From Lindgomyces ingoldianus (Eukaryota; Ascomycota; Dothideomycetes; Pleosporales; Lindgomycetaceae): a stretch of DNA of 64,000 bases. The notes beneath the pieces are model-generated. The model saw nothing but the letters and a program-made list of their open reading frames with translations. It made no database searches and was not told the DNA's origin. Shown piece by piece: positions 28,429 through 43,906 of the stretch. How positions within the stretch are numbered: the first letter of the stretch is position 1; every line of letters starts with the position of its first letter. The position numbers were made by a program, and so were the translations under genes. The stretch is taken from assembly GCF_010093535.1 (NCBI RefSeq), contig NW_022985170.1:132990-196989 (forward strand), written 5' to 3'.

Positions 28429-29908
28429 GGTGACCGTGTCAGTTACGAGGAGGCTTCGTCAGGAAGCGATAAAAAGAGCATTGGTTTGGAGGTGGGAAGT
28501 GGAGACGGCTTTTGCTTTGTTGCGTCAGCCCCATGCGCCAGCAGTGCATGTGGCTGTGTCGGACATGTGGGGCTGATTGGTGAGGCATTCCATCTCTCCG
28601 AGTTTATTTCCTATTGATACCGGTTTTGGAGGTTATACCTCGAGCCCTCAGATGTCAATGTCTGATGAGTTCTTGTATAGAGGGCTTGTTGAACTAGTTA
28701 CCTACAGTTAGCATTCTATTAGCATCTCACCTCTTCCATCCACTTACGGAAACAATGCTCAAAAGCGAAACGTGAGCCTAGATTTCATTATTGGGCCGTC
28801 CTCAAGCTACTAGGCAACGGAGACGTGTCTCAGAGCAGAAATTGGTGTTGGAATGGAGTGGTTTAGCGGTGCGTACGCCGACCCCGAGTACGACTTGCCA
28901 CTCGTGCAGCACGGTGCTGAATTATTGACTGAGGAGAAGAAAGCAAATAGCCCACGAAGTCATGACTCTCAATGCAACCTCCAGACATTTCACTCGGGTT
29001 CAGTAGCAGGTAACCTAGCGCCTGCCCGAATTTTAGGGAAGATGCAAATTGTACGGCGCTTATTCCGTAGATAGCTGCTTACAGTTAGGTACAATCAAGA
29101 ACATAGGCCCATGGACTATAGCATTGCATTTCCAAGTGAATCCAGCCAGGAATAGTGGCGCACATTGACAGCAGATGTTTGATACCTCGACAGGTGCTTG
29201 CGAGAATCGCGCAGGTGGCATACCTGAAGCTATGTGGCGCAGCGTTGCGCCTGATAGTGGCTGCAATTTCAACCGGCAATTAGTGAATAGCGAAGGGATA
29301 CGAATAACGTTGCATAGGACAGGAGAATTGGGCCGAGAGCGAGGATTAAGTCTTGAATTGGGCGTGAATGTGGATGGGCAAGGATGATGTTGCTGTGTGC
29401 CCGCCGCTGGTGATGATGATCAAGCGACCCGTGCCAAGCAGACCAGCTCATGCTGAGAGCCCGAAACGCTACCTTGGTAGGACATTTTTCCTGCATTCAC
29501 TTACCTCCACTCCCTCTGTGTGCTGCTGTTCACAGCGGCCCTACCCTACGCCTCCTCTCCTGCCGCCGGCGCCTCGTGTTCTCGAGCCCGCTTCGAGGCT
29601 GTTGCAGCCTCGTGCATGAGGTAACCAACCCCTCCGTCTCCAGCGTGCACTCTACCCACTCATCGCCAGACGCCCGAGTGTACCGCAACACACACAACCC
29701 GCACCATCGCCGCTGCAACTGACACTCTCTCCTCCAGCCTGTGCTAGCCGCATTTCCGCTTCTCCCTCTGCGACCCCCGTTGCCCTCCCCTCTCCGCGGC
29801 GCGATTCGGAATGCCCACGGCCAACTAGCGGGCGTCACCAGCTGAATCGGCTGCGTACCAACACCTCGCTCGCCTCGCCGCCTTCCTTCCGATCCCCTTC
29901 TCTGCGTT
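28429..29908. other. Long intergenic region and presumed YAK1 leader
   Basis: No gene supported. The final 400 bp are strongly pyrimidine/CG-rich, as in long fungal 5' leaders. Two tiny ATG-initiated frames lie in it: 29616-29624 (ATG AGG TAA, which also reads as an AG|GTAACC donor) and 29811-29828 (five codons plus stop). Confidence 0.5.
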
Positions 29909-32896
<2,988 letters not shown>

Positions 32897-33840
32897 CGGG
32901 GCCGGCTTTGAACCAGTACCTTTTCTAGCAGTAGGTGTTCTATGGGGACACCGCACCACACCAAAAGACTTTGATAGTCGGCCATGTTGAAAATTCCGCG
33001 CATTTCAGGCACCCATTGTTCAGGCGTCCACTTCTGGACAATAACCTTTCAACCAAACGAATGCAGGGAGGCAAGATTTGCAAGGAGCAAAAACGACAGA
33101 TGAACGACCCAAGGTAGTCCGTCAAGAGCGGCATCAGATTGCATCTTTCCCATTCATTCCATTTCGGGGGACGCAGCCCGACTTACGTTTGTAGAGGCGC
33201 CGGGGTTCAATATATTTTGGCACAGCCCGGGCGCAAACGACAGACACAGCCAAAACTAGAGTCCCGGCAGACTTGTGGGACCGAGTCAGCTTGCTTAGCG
33301 TCGAGGGGTCAGATTCGGTCCATCAGACCGATGGTGTGGCCCCTTTGGGGGATGCCGAGGAGTATATGTGTCTTTGATGGGAGGTGTAGCAATCGTCTCG
33401 GCTTTTCGATGAGGGGGATTGTACTTTGCTAGCATTATTAAGAATATAGCTGTACCGCGGCGATCACTCGACGTTACCTATATCTATTCCCATGTGCGAG
33501 AAATGGATGGCGAGGGATGAGAGAAAAGATTTGGGAGGCTCAGAGTGCTTCGAATCACCGTCTCGGATTCTCCACTGAAATATTTGTTCTAAGCTTTCTC
33601 TCCAGTCTTGCATGTACATAAATTGTGACTCAACAGTGCATCCTCCTGTATATGCAGACTTTGCCAAGGCGGTGAAGTGCCCCGCACGTGAAGCGAAGCA
33701 CAGACCATCAACACTGACTCAATTTTGGCAGCCCACATTCCCATCAAATTCGCGGACCTCCAGGAACTTCCCTTACAGCGCCCTCCGTCAACTCCCTCAC
33801 CTCCGAAACACCCGCCAAACCAGGAAACTCTAATATACGC
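32897..33840. other. Intergenic region between YAK1 and eIF3c
   Basis: No gene supported; short frames lack family features. Presumed YAK1 3' UTR and eIF3c promoter. Confidence 0.55.
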
Positions 33841-36571
33841 ATGATGACTTCACGGTTCTTTGCCGCCAGCGACAGCTCTAGCGACGAGTCGAGCGAGGAG
33901 GAGCTGTACAGTGACGGAGAGGAAGCATCTGAGGAGTCAAGCTCCGAAGAAGAGTCCGGAGAGGAGGGATCGGATGAGGACTCGTCCGACGAAGAAACCG
34001 GTGCGAATCGTTTCCTGAGAGATGCAAGCGAAGAGTCGGAGAGCGAGGACGAGGACCGGGTTAAGCAATTAAAGAGTGCGAAGGACAAACGCTATGATGA
34101 ACTAGAGGGGACGATTCGATTGATCGAGAACGCGGAGAAGATTAATGACTGGGCAGTTATTTCTACGGGTAAGCTGATATTGTTGTCGAGTTTGCAAGGG
34201 GTGCTAGGGGAAAGCGCAGAATGCTAACAAGTTGAAGAATTCGACAAGTTGAACCGCCAGATTGTCAACCTGATCAAGCAAAATGATGGCAAGGTGCCGA
34301 AGCTCTATATCAAGGCCATCGCCGATCTTGAGACGGTCATGCTCGAGACCATCGAGAAGCAGAAGGTTACGCCGAAGAAGATGAACGCTATCAATACTCG
34401 CGGTCTCAACGCTGTGCGCCAACGCGTCAGGAAGAACAACAAGGACTACTCCAAGGATATTGATGCTTACAGGGAGGATAAAGAAGGCTTCATGCGCGAG
34501 GAGATCCTCGAGGAGACCACACCTACTACGAAGAAGCCTAAGCGGACGCTCGCCGATCCTGGTGAGCTTATCACAGCGGCCGACGATGAGGGATTTACCA
34601 TGGTTGGGGCTGGCGGCAGAGCTGTGCAGTACACCCCAGAAGGCATCCTCAAACATCTCAGATCTATTGTGGACCAGAGAGGAAGGAAGAACACAGACAG
34701 GCTTGAGCACATTAGGACTTTGGAGAAGCTATCCGATGTAGCGGTCAATGATTACCAGAGGATTAGGATTTTGTTAACGCTCATCTCCACTAGATTCGAC
34801 TTAACTTCCGGCACCGGTAATCAGATGTCCCAAGAGCAGTGGAAGTTGTGAGTAGAATAGGCCTTCGCTTCCTGGATGGTACTAACCGTAATTGCAGGGC
34901 TGAACAGGATTTCTCCAAACTTCTCCAGATCCTCGAGGGCACCAAGGACATTGTCGTTATCGAGACCGCCGAAGAATGGGAGGATGACGATAAACTGCCA
35001 ACTATCACTCCCGGGGAAATCTTCCGTGTCCCCGGCAGTGTTGTTTCCTTCGTCGAGCGACTTGACGACGAGCTCACTCGGTCTCTTCAGCACATCGACC
35101 CCCACACGGCTGAGTATGTTGAACGTTTGACGGACGAGGGTGCTCTATACACCGTCCTAGTCCGCTCCCTCGTGTATGTTGAAGACCTAAAGAAGAACCC
35201 CAAACTCGACCAATCGCAAGAAGGCCTGAACCGAGTGGTTATGCGGCGATTGGAACATGTATACTTCAAGGTATGTAAATATAAATACGTTGTATTGCCA
35301 TATGATACTGACACCAATAGCCTTCACAAGTTGTCACAATCCTCGAGTCCAACACCTGGAAAGCCATCCCGGCTGGCCTCGACTCCGAGATCACACCTCG
35401 CGCGATTGCTAACGACACGGCTTCCCTGGTCCAGACGCTCTGCACATATCTTTTTAAGTACAGCGAAGGCATTATCCGAGCGAGGTCGATGCTATGCCAG
35501 GTATACTTCCTAGCATTGCACGACCAGTACTACAAAGCTCGCGATATGATGCTCATGTCCCATCTTCAGGAGACGATCAGCAATTTCGACGTCAATACCC
35601 AGATCCTCTTCAACCGTGCTTTAGTCCAGATCGGATTGTGTGCGTTCCGCTCAGGCCTTGTGTACGAGGCCCAGACCTCACTCCAGGAGATCTGTGGTAG
35701 CAACAGGCAGAAGGAACTTCTCGCCCAGGGTCTTCAGATGCAGCGTTTCTCACAAATATCCCCGGAACAAGAGCGTCTCGAGCGGCAACGGCAACTTCCA
35801 TTCCACATGCACATCAACCTCGAGTTACTAGAATGTGTGTACCTCACCTGTTCTATGCTCCTCGAGATCCCTCTCCTTGCCCAAATCGGCTCTTCTCCCG
35901 ACATCCGAAAACGCGTCATCAGCAAGACATATCGCCGTCTCTTAGAATACCACGAGCGACAGATTTTCACCGGTCCACCAGAGAACACCCGCGACCACGT
36001 CATGCAAGCTTCCAAGGCGCTATCTGCAGGCGAGTGGAAGAAATCAGCCGAGTTCATCAACTCGATCAAGATCTGGGAACTGATGGCCGAGTCAGCAAAA
36101 ATCAAAGACATGCTATCCTCCCAGATCCAAGAAGAAGGCCTTCGAACATACCTGTTCACATACGCACCCTTCTACGACACCCTCGCTATCTCAACCCTGG
36201 CATCCATGTTTGAGCTCTCCGAACGCAAAGTCTCAGCCATCGTCTCGAAGATGATCTCGCATGAAGAGCTGGCCGCGGCATTGGATCAGGTCAACTTGGC
36301 TATCATCTTCAGGAAGGGGGTTGAGTTGTCCAGATTACAGAGCTTGGCGCTTAGTCTTAGTGACAAGGCTTCGGGCTTGATTGAGGCGAATGAGAAGACA
36401 CTTGAGCATAGGACGCAGGGTACGGCGAATGCGTTTGAGAGGCAGGGTGGAAGGGGTGGGCGTGGTGGCGGACGTGGCGGTGGGCGGGGAGGTGGGCGGG
36501 GAGGTGGGCCTAGAGGTGGGCGGAATCAGCAGTTTACGGGTGGTGCGTTAGGGAGGGCTATCCAGGCATAA
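33841..36571 (+). CDS. NIP1: Eukaryotic translation initiation factor 3 subunit C
   Basis: Exons 33841-34168, 34238-34847, 34898-35270 and 35321-36571; 853 aa from the first ATG (a second in-frame ATG follows at once). eIF3c is a core PCI scaffold of eIF3 that contacts eIF1 and eIF5 in the 43S complex. Seen: [25 protein letters not shown], the acidic Ser-rich N-terminus typical of the subunit (residues 1-75); [21 protein letters not shown] just after intron 1; the helical repeat region with [21 protein letters not shown]; and a PCI/winged-helix region near residues 630-790 ([32 protein letters not shown]). The tail is an arginine-glycine-rich RGG tract, commonly found in fungal eIF3c and likely RNA-binding or methylated. 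Confidence 0.95.
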
Positions 36572-37716
36572 GCATAAACAGAAACTGGACCTGGATGTAG
36601 ACCGCTTGTGGGGATGGTACGAGTGTTGTGATATGATCATTAGCTGGATTCTTTGAGAGCTGGGAGAGTTTGATGGGCGATAATGGTTTCTCTTTGTTTC
36701 TCCTTGAACTGTCATGGCAGGTGTTGTAGTGCTGATTAGGCTCAGCATTATCTAGAGTGCATCAATGTGATAAAAGTATATTAGCTACTTTGGGGGTGTT
36801 TGAATCCCTGTTTTTACACAATAATCTGGTGCTCTCCAGAATCCTATATTCAGAAGAGCGAAGGCAAAAGCTCAATAACTATAGACTACAATTATGTGAT
36901 GGCCTAGACCTCCCTCGCGTTCACATCTAGAGGAAAGGAATATATTGTCGATAAAGCGTACTGCTAAATCAGAGTGTCAAGTACCAGATGGTACCATTTC
37001 GGGTGGAGGATGAAGGACGAAATACGTAGTTGGATATTGCAGTGTGGCGTTCTAGATGGAGAACATTGCAAGTAGTTACACGGCTGAATTTCAACCCATT
37101 TTATAGGATGTGTTATATGGGAAGAGAACGAGTGTGCTAGGCAGGTATTGAGACTATAGGATGGAGTAATAGTTGTTAAGAGGGGTCCTCATGCGTCAGG
37201 ATTCGAATGAAACACAAGGTTAAGACAAGGTGAGGTCCGGCGCTAAGAGCTGCGAAATAAGCAATCGTATCGAGTGTATCATATATGGAAGGCTTCCCTA
37301 CCAATCCAATCCAATCCCCTTTGCCAACACATACCAGTCCAGAACGTGCATGGAATGGAAACACAGGCAGTATCAATTAATTGTGAATTTGTATTTTCTC
37401 GAGCTCAGCCCAGCCCAATCATGCTAGAAAACCCCCCAAAAGTATTACTCTCATTGTAACATGTGGTTGATCGATGGAGCATCGGTTTCCATTAAAACAA
37501 ATAGATTGAAAAAAAAAAAATTGGACAGAACCTAGAGAAAGGCCGCTGCAAAGCAGGCAACTCCAACGCCCTGTTATGGTATCTCATATTGGCCCCTCGC
37601 CCACGTATTCTCGGACCAATCCCCATGCACACAGCCACACGCACGTCCACCCCTTGTTCTGCTCCACCACTCCTTCATTGTATGGAATACACACACGGTG
37701 TGCATGCGATATGCAT
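36572..37716. other. Intergenic region between convergent genes
   Basis: No gene supported. Convergent 3' ends of eIF3c and the LITAF-domain gene. Includes an A12 run near 37509-37520. Confidence 0.55.
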
Positions 37717-38532
37717 CTAAGAGTGGATATGGACTTCGGTGGTACCGCTACGATGCCAGGTAGCGAGCAAGACACCGCAGCGGCCGCACTTATGCTGGAC
37801 GTCCTTGAGCGAGTTCATGACGTACGGGATGCATCCCAAGCAGACGAGACAGCAGAGACCAAGGGCCCAGGCACTGGTTTCCCGTTAGTACCCTTATTCA
37901 TTCTTTCGTACAATAATGGCAGGTAAATCGAGTTATTTCCAACTTACTGTGTGGTATTTCCAATCTCGTACGAAACATTTGTCATAGCACGCTGTCCACA
38001 AGCTGGGCAATCAGCCGGGGCTGGCGATCGGTTGAGCGAAGCGATGGGCGTCGCATTCTGGTAAACGGTTCCGCTCTGTTGCTGCGGCGGCATTCCAGGG
38101 GCGTGTTGTTGCTGCTGGGGGAATTGTGCAGGCTGTTGGGGCTGCATATATGCGCCCTGAGGCTGCTGTGGAGGCGGCGATTGCGCATATTGCATCTGCG
38201 GCTGCGCGTACATCTGGTTCTGCTGCATATGGGGCTGCGCCGGTGGCTGATTGGGATCTTGATAAACAGGAGGTTGTGCGCTGGGCTGCTGGCCGGTAAC
38301 GTCAGGCGTGACAGGGTATTGGTTCATGGGAACTATATGAAGAATGTTAGAGAGGGTTCTTCTCAATGTTGCGCCATGAGGATGAGGAAATGTCGCCAGG
38401 TGTCGACATCAGGCTGAGGTTGAGAATGTCAGGCGCAATGTAGCTATCCCACACAAAAGCGCACCGAGATCATCGTCTACACCTGTTCGCTCCTCAGGAA
38501 ATGGTATATTACTTACCACCTTGCTTCTCCAT
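37717..38532 (-). CDS. LITAF-domain (zinc-binding, membrane-inserting) protein
   Basis: Three exons on the minus strand: 38532-38517 (16 nt), 38332-37948 and 37873-37717; 185 aa. The N-terminal 115 residues are rich in Pro, Gln, Met and Tyr. The C-terminal 70 residues form a LITAF domain: CPACG, then a hydrophobic stretch AWALGLCCLVCLGCIPYVM, then HKCGRCG and a short tail ending TEVHIHS. In this family the two Cys pairs bind one zinc and the hydrophobic loop dips into the cytosolic face of endosomal or plasma membranes. Seen motifs span the second join, so the last exon is well supported. The first exon is only five codons (MEKQG) plus one base, with a 184-nt intron, and is less certain; the frame could instead begin at an ATG inside exon 2. 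Role inferred as endosomal or cell-surface adaptor. Confidence 0.85.
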
Positions 38533-39650
38533 TGTGATGGGACGGTTTCAGACGGGTCTTAAAAGGGTGAAGAGAGTGATATGAACAGAATATCAACGTC
38601 TAAAAAGGGGGGTGAGCAAGGAGACGAGCTGGGCTGAAAGAGGCGAAAGGTGTGAATGTGCGCACTTGGTCTAGAAAAGCGACCAGAATGGGGCAGAGGC
38701 GTTGGGTTTTATTGATGAGGCTTCTGGCCAGAGGCTGTGGCCAAGGGGGTGAAGGTGGTGCACAGCCCTCATTCATCGGCGCGGATAGGCTCGCGGAGGC
38801 CCACCTAACCCAATTTCCCCCACATTGGCACCATCTGGGAGCTCAGCTGAGCCTCCAGATCCAATCAACGCCACCCCAATGATGCACAGAATCCACACAG
38901 ACTGGCGGTTCAAACACCAGAAGCGCTTCAGCCTCAGCCTGCGCTCAATTTGACTCGACTCCCATGTCGCGGGCAAGGACGCGCTTGGGATCTGGGACCA
39001 GTAGCGCGTGCAGGCCCAGGCGAGCCAAGTCGACAGTTTCCTTTTCCTGCCTAGAGTCGCAGACGTGTGCTTCTTTTTGGGGGCGTTTTTCGTATCATGC
39101 ATTGCTTCGTATCGCAAGACGGGAGTCGAGACTCAAGCTCATGTTCGCGTCGTATTCAATGCGGGTAGATTGACCATCAACCATCACGGATTGACTCAAA
39201 AAATCATGTCGTGTGCACATGGGAACAGTAAAGAATCAAATCTGATGTTGTTCATAAGGCTGTGCTGGTCGCCGAACGATCAGCAGAGTCCCATTGAAGT
39301 GATACTGGTGCGAGTCGTCGGGTCTGTCGAGCAAGCAAAGTGATTCGCCTTTCCCCTGCAGCTTACCCGCTTGTCTATTTTTGAAACATGGCGCTGGGTG
39401 GCGCTTGGATTTCGCGGAACCAGACTCTCCCAGGCATTCACATGAACCTTGTCTGCCCGTGAACACCCCAGATGCGATTGTTGGGAACGTTGAAAACCCA
39501 GGTGTGCTGCATCTGAGACTGGTGAGCAATTGCCAGAGTGCAGACACCTTTGGTGTCTCGAAGACTGGACATAAGGGAACTCCGAACCGGTAAACGAGAG
39601 GAGAACGAGCCACCATTTCGAATTTGACTCACCGGTAACGCACGACCTAG
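38533..39650. other. Intergenic region between LITAF gene and AAR2
   Basis: Both neighbours are on the minus strand; this is the LITAF-gene promoter and AAR2 3' flank. ORFs up to 126 codons occur on both strands, overlap one another and have no family resemblance. Confidence 0.5.
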
Positions 39651-40961
39651 TCAGTATCGCGTATCCATATCCTCGAGATCGGCGTCCTCCTCTTCATCCG
39701 ACGGCACATGATTACCCGCTCCATAGCCGATATCGTTTTGCTCCAGTTCCTTCATCTGCCCAGGTGTTAATTCGACAACAGTCGGAGCATATTCGCCCGT
39801 CTCTTCCTCTTCATCAACCCCGGCCACATCCATCTCCACCCGTTCGCCGTCTTCCAGGTCAAGCATCCCACGTTTTACAAAGTTATCATCGAATTCCCAT
39901 CCGAATTCTTCCTTGAGGTACTCTTGCAGGTCGTCGAGTTCGTCTAGAATATCCACTTTCCACTTCCCATCAGATTCCACAAGACTTCTCCTGAACTTGC
40001 GTAGCATTGGTTTCAGGAAACCCCCACCATTCTCATTTACGTCAAACATACCAGCCTCCATATCTGCGCAGTGGCTCAGCTGTAGTCGCAGAATGTTAAG
40101 CAATTCGAGGAAGAGGTGGGTACGCTCTTTGACAGCTTGGCGACACGTAAATAGCAGCCCGAGGATCCTCTTCCACTGTTCCAGACAGGAGTTGTTGTTA
40201 AGAGTTAAAACCATCAAGAAGGTAAACTGGAGTTCACCAAGGATTTCCCACTCACGCGTCCGAATACCATTCCCCTGACAGTGCTTTTCGACGAGTTCCC
40301 CCAGCGCCCAAGACCGGTCTTGAGCAGCCTTTGTCAGCTCTTCTCCCGTTGCGCCTTCTCTCCATGTCCGCTTTAGATCGATTGGTAGGAGGCGCAACTC
40401 CTTGTCTGGTTGCATTCCGTTGATGCCCATATCAAGACCAGGAATATGTTCCAAATCTTGCACTGCGGATGAACTAGAAGTGAGGCTCCAGTGGTCGGGA
40501 TTCAAGCCTGTGATACGTGATAGCAATGTCTGGCTGATCCGGGAAGTCAGCAGACTCCAATCCATAGATTCCTCAAACGCCTCCTCCTCGTTCCCTAAGT
40601 CTGTAGGTTGAACAGCCTGTCGATATGGGGTAAGTCCTTCTTTCCATATACCACCAAGATTCGCTCTCCAGCGCATAACTTCAGTCTGCGAAGCCTCGGC
40701 AACAAGTTCCTCCTTTGTCGGGTCCCATTTCTTGATAAACACTTGCGGTGCTCCTATTGACGGAGAGACATAGAACCAAGCACCATGGCGAACAGCGAGT
40801 GATGCATCACTGGCCGCGAAGACGAAGTGCAGTCCTGGAGGAAGATTCTTCACGCCATGGAACCGAGGAGCCGTTGTAAAAGAGAGCAGATCAATTCCCC
40901 CCAATGCGGACGGTGGCAAGTCCAGCAGCAGGACGCAATTTGACTGTGCGCCTGGACTCAT
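39651..40961 (-). CDS. AAR2: AAR2 splicing factor, U5 snRNP assembly chaperone
   Basis: Single exon, 436 aa, ATG at 40961. Begins with CVLLLDLPPSALGGIDLLSFTTAPRFHGVKNLPPGLHFVF, the conserved N-terminal beta-sandwich of AAR2, including the GID and GLHF segments. The central part has PYRQA and the run LLTSRISQTLLSRITG; the C-terminal helical domain (about residues 230-360) includes GELQFTFLMVLTLNNNSCLEQWKRILGLLFTCRQA, a hallmark. The end is acidic (EEDADLEDMD). Known role: holds PRP8 during cytoplasmic U5 snRNP assembly and is exchanged for BRR2 in the nucleus. Divergent from SNF8 over 559 bp. No intron needed. Confidence 0.92.
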   Translation of the reverse strand: MSPGAQSNCVLLLDLPPSALGGIDLLSFTTAPRFHGVKNLPPGLHFVFAASDASLAVRHGAWFYVSPSIGAPQVFIKKWDPTKEELVAEASQTEVMRWRANLGGIWKEGLTPYRQAVQPTDLGNEEEAFEESMDWSLLTSRISQTLLSRITGLNPDHWSLTSSSSAVQDLEHIPGLDMGINGMQPDKELRLLPIDLKRTWREGATGEELTKAAQDRSWALGELVEKHCQGNGIRTREWEILGELQFTFLMVLTLNNNSCLEQWKRILGLLFTCRQAVKERTHLFLELLNILRLQLSHCADMEAGMFDVNENGGGFLKPMLRKFRRSLVESDGKWKVDILDELDDLQEYLKEEFGWEFDDNFVKRGMLDLEDGERVEMDVAGVDEEEETGEYAPTVVELTPGQMKELEQNDIGYGAGNHVPSDEEEDADLEDMDTRY

Positions 40962-41520
40962 TTCAGAGACGTAGAAGAACGTCTCAAATCTCGTGTTTCG
41001 CAGAATCTTGAAAGCGATAGATTAGAAAGGGGAACAAATGTTATGAACTAGATATTTGGTTAAAGAAAGAAGGCTTATCAGGAAAATGTTCTTCTTGAGG
41101 AAACAGGGATGGAAAGATGTAGACTTGAAATCTTCTTAATCGTCGCCGCTTTGACCTACATGTTAAGTAGCAAGTAAGCCGACTGTGGCAAGCATCGCGC
41201 CTCTGGGTCCGGCTATTGACTTTTGTGGATTGGAAGTGAATGGAAAAGCCGCCGTGACGGAATCATTCCCGACACCAAGCACACCACGTGCTCGCTAAGC
41301 TTATCTTATCATCCGAATGATGTGCATGTGCGATGAAGATGGATCTTCACAGACCATTGCAGCCAGATTTGCGCTTCAAGCTTCGAGGTTCCCCAAACAT
41401 GCGATCTCCTCCTTGAACTATCCTCGAACGCATACATTTTCAGTCCTTTCACTTGCCAAGAACCCCCTTATAGAGCCCACTTCATCTCCCACCTCCCATC
41501 CTGCCCCCGCTCCCAACACC
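40962..41520. promoter_or_regulatory. Shared promoter of AAR2 and SNF8
   Basis: A 559-bp divergent spacer. No specific site identified; CT-rich leader just upstream of the SNF8 ATG (CACC-ATG context). Confidence 0.5.
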
Positions 41521-42330
41521 ATGGACCGCACCCGCCGTACCCCCGGCCTCTCCTCACTCACGACCTCCCGGATCTCCTCCTCCCAGTATGCCTCTCATGG
41601 TGCCTCCCTCCGAACCCAACAAACCCAATCCCTGGCCACCCAACTCTCCGTCTTCCAATCGCTCCTCCACAACTTCGCAATCACGCACAGCAAAGACATC
41701 CGTGCTAATCCCGAATTCCGCGCTGAATTCGCCAGAATGTGTTCCGCCATTGGCGTAGACTTCCTCGCATCATCGCATCACCGAGAAACCAAGGACAGCG
41801 CAGCAGTCGGGAAGGAAGGCGGCAGTATCTGGGCACAAATGCTCGGCTCCTCGGTCAACGACTTCTACTTCAACCTAGGCGTTCTCATAGTCGAGCACTG
41901 CAGGTCCACACGCTCCGAAAATGGAGGCCTAATATCTGTCTCTGAGATCCGCAAACGGATCCAGCGCGGACAGTCGTATACCATTGGCTCCTCGCTCAAC
42001 GTCTCCGAAGACGACATCGTTCGCGCGGTTGACAGCCTTTCGCCCCTCGGGTCATGTTTCTCGATTATGAAGATCGGGCATAGGATGCTTATACGTAGTG
42101 TGCCGAAGGAGTTGAATACGGACCAGAGCACCGTGCTGGAAGCGATTCAAGTCATGGGGTATGTGACTGTGTCGATGCTACAGCTGAATCTGAACTGGGA
42201 GAGAGCGAGAGCAGTTGCCGTTGTAGACGATTTGATGGCAGATTCATTGGTGTGGGTTGATACCCAGGCTGGGGAGAATGAGTACTGGAGTCCTGCGTTT
42301 ATCAGTGGAGCTGGTGTTGGCATTGGTTGA
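41521..42330 (+). CDS. SNF8: ESCRT-II subunit VPS22/SNF8
   Basis: Single exon, 269 aa, start chosen at the ATG at 41521 (MDRTRRTPGLSS) because the frame upstream to 41317 is not family-like. VPS22 with VPS36 and two VPS25 copies forms ESCRT-II, which sorts ubiquitinated cargo into multivesicular bodies. Seen: coiled helical N-terminus with LATQLSVFQSLLHNFAITHSKDIRANPEFRAEFARMC; IGVDFLASS; the winged-helix segments starting FYFNLGVLIVEHC and, near the C-terminus, SVPKELNTDQSTVLEAIQ...GYVTVSMLQLNLNWERARAVAVVDDLMADSLVWVD. Length and order match the family (about 230-280 aa). Confidence 0.94.
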   Translation: MDRTRRTPGLSSLTTSRISSSQYASHGASLRTQQTQSLATQLSVFQSLLHNFAITHSKDIRANPEFRAEFARMCSAIGVDFLASSHHRETKDSAAVGKEGGSIWAQMLGSSVNDFYFNLGVLIVEHCRSTRSENGGLISVSEIRKRIQRGQSYTIGSSLNVSEDDIVRAVDSLSPLGSCFSIMKIGHRMLIRSVPKELNTDQSTVLEAIQVMGYVTVSMLQLNLNWERARAVAVVDDLMADSLVWVDTQAGENEYWSPAFISGAGVGIG

Positions 42331-43906
42331 GTAAGGTGAAGAAGATGCTGAAGAGCTTTGGAACGCAAAGTTAGAAGTGGACCGAAAATCCTCTCCTGGT
42401 ACACCTTCAAGGGCAAAGGGAAGAGCTATGATTGCAGCCTGGGTATCTAAGCTGAGCTTAAGGTCTGAGTTGAACAAATTAGGTCAACATAAACTCTCAC
42501 AAAGGATGTGTTGCAGCGAGAACACGCCAAAGGGCTTAGGATTACCCGCTCCAGTGGAGCAAGGAAATTGCCACATTAGGCTAGCCCTACACAATGCAGG
42601 TACAGCTGCCTCTTTAGCTTACGCTTTATTTCAAAGCTGGAATTGAGAAAGTAGGAGGTGTTGTGCTCAGAGAAGAAGAAGCGAGAATAAAGGTTGTTGT
42701 TTCGAATCCCAGAACCATGAGTAGAGGTATTGAGGGCTCTCTGTATTAAGAATCTTTGAGCAAAATTTAGAGTTCGTAAGATCCTAGTTTGGTGTAAGGT
42801 GAAAAATATGCTGAAGTCTATCCTAAGTTGAGAACCGGATTATAAAATGTATGTAAAGTCCTGTATTTGATCATAGAGAAGGAAGGATTATATGGCATCT
42901 ATATCGATTTCGAAGCGTGAGAGCTTCTTCATATGAACGGCTTTTCATGAAAGCCTTGAAATGGTAAAATCTTTGAGCACTACACAAAATCCAAGAATTC
43001 GGATTTCGTCTACAGAAGAAAGCGAACGTATTTATAGTACATAGTGGCGGTTCTAATTTCCCTGCCTCATCATTGATATTTTGTAGCCCAAGAGGACGAT
43101 GTCATCGAGGATGGGAATTTGCAATTACGATGATATGAGAACCGGCATCTGGGTTGTACGAGAAGCAACTGCGCGCACGGACGGGTGGACGTGACGTCAT
43201 ACGTGAGATGAGGTTTGAACACTTCCAATCTAGGAAGACTCAATGTAAGAATTGCCTCTGTTGATAAGCTAATAGAAGAGGATCTATTGTTGAAATATCT
43301 CCACGAAAGTTGTTGGATTCCTCCTCCTTGTAGATATTCATTCGTAGTAAGCTCCATCGTCACGGACAAGCTCTAAGCTCTCCATCCAACCCGTCCAAGC
43401 TTTCTGCCCACTTTCAGTGCACCACGTCTCAGCCACCCAAAGTAGCAATAATCTTCATCTAATTCTCTTAAAACGAACTATTGAATCATGCTGTATTCTC
43501 GTTGCTCGGGATTGGTTGACAGGGGTTCCAGCCTGTTTATGGTTCGACGGGTGAGTGGACGTCTCGTGGTGAATGATGTAGTTGTTTGCGGGTGTGTGAC
43601 GGGGATCGCGATAGTGCTACTACTGCTCGAGTATATAATTATTGATCTTGGTTCACTGCTTTTTAATTCATTTCTCTGAGCACTTCGCGTTTGTAGGGTA
43701 AGGTGAGCTTGCTTTGTTAGCATAGCTCTATCAACGTCACGATTCGTTTCCTGCACCTACCCTATTGTGTTGTCTCCCACGGCCCTTCTCTCACCGCTAC
43801 CTACTACGTCAGTCGATAATCCTTCATCCATTCATCGCTTCGAGCTGTTTGCCTTGCCTCAAACAACAACACCTTAGCTCCCTGCGTCAACAACCCCAAC
43901 ACTACA
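42331..43906. other. Long intergenic region
   Basis: About 1.6 kb without a supported gene, relatively AT-rich in its middle. A 63-codon plus-strand frame at 43488-43679 (with a hydrophobic end) and an opposite 92-codon frame overlap each other, and neither resembles a family. Probably the SNF8 3' flank and PAP2 promoter. Confidence 0.5.

Noticed and set aside
34460..34748. Antisense and shifted frames of about 93 codons inside eIF3c
   Set aside because: Shadows of a strongly supported coding exon.
43488..43756. 63- and 92-codon opposite frames upstream of the PAP2 gene
   Set aside because: Antisense to each other, no family match; likely leader or promoter DNA.
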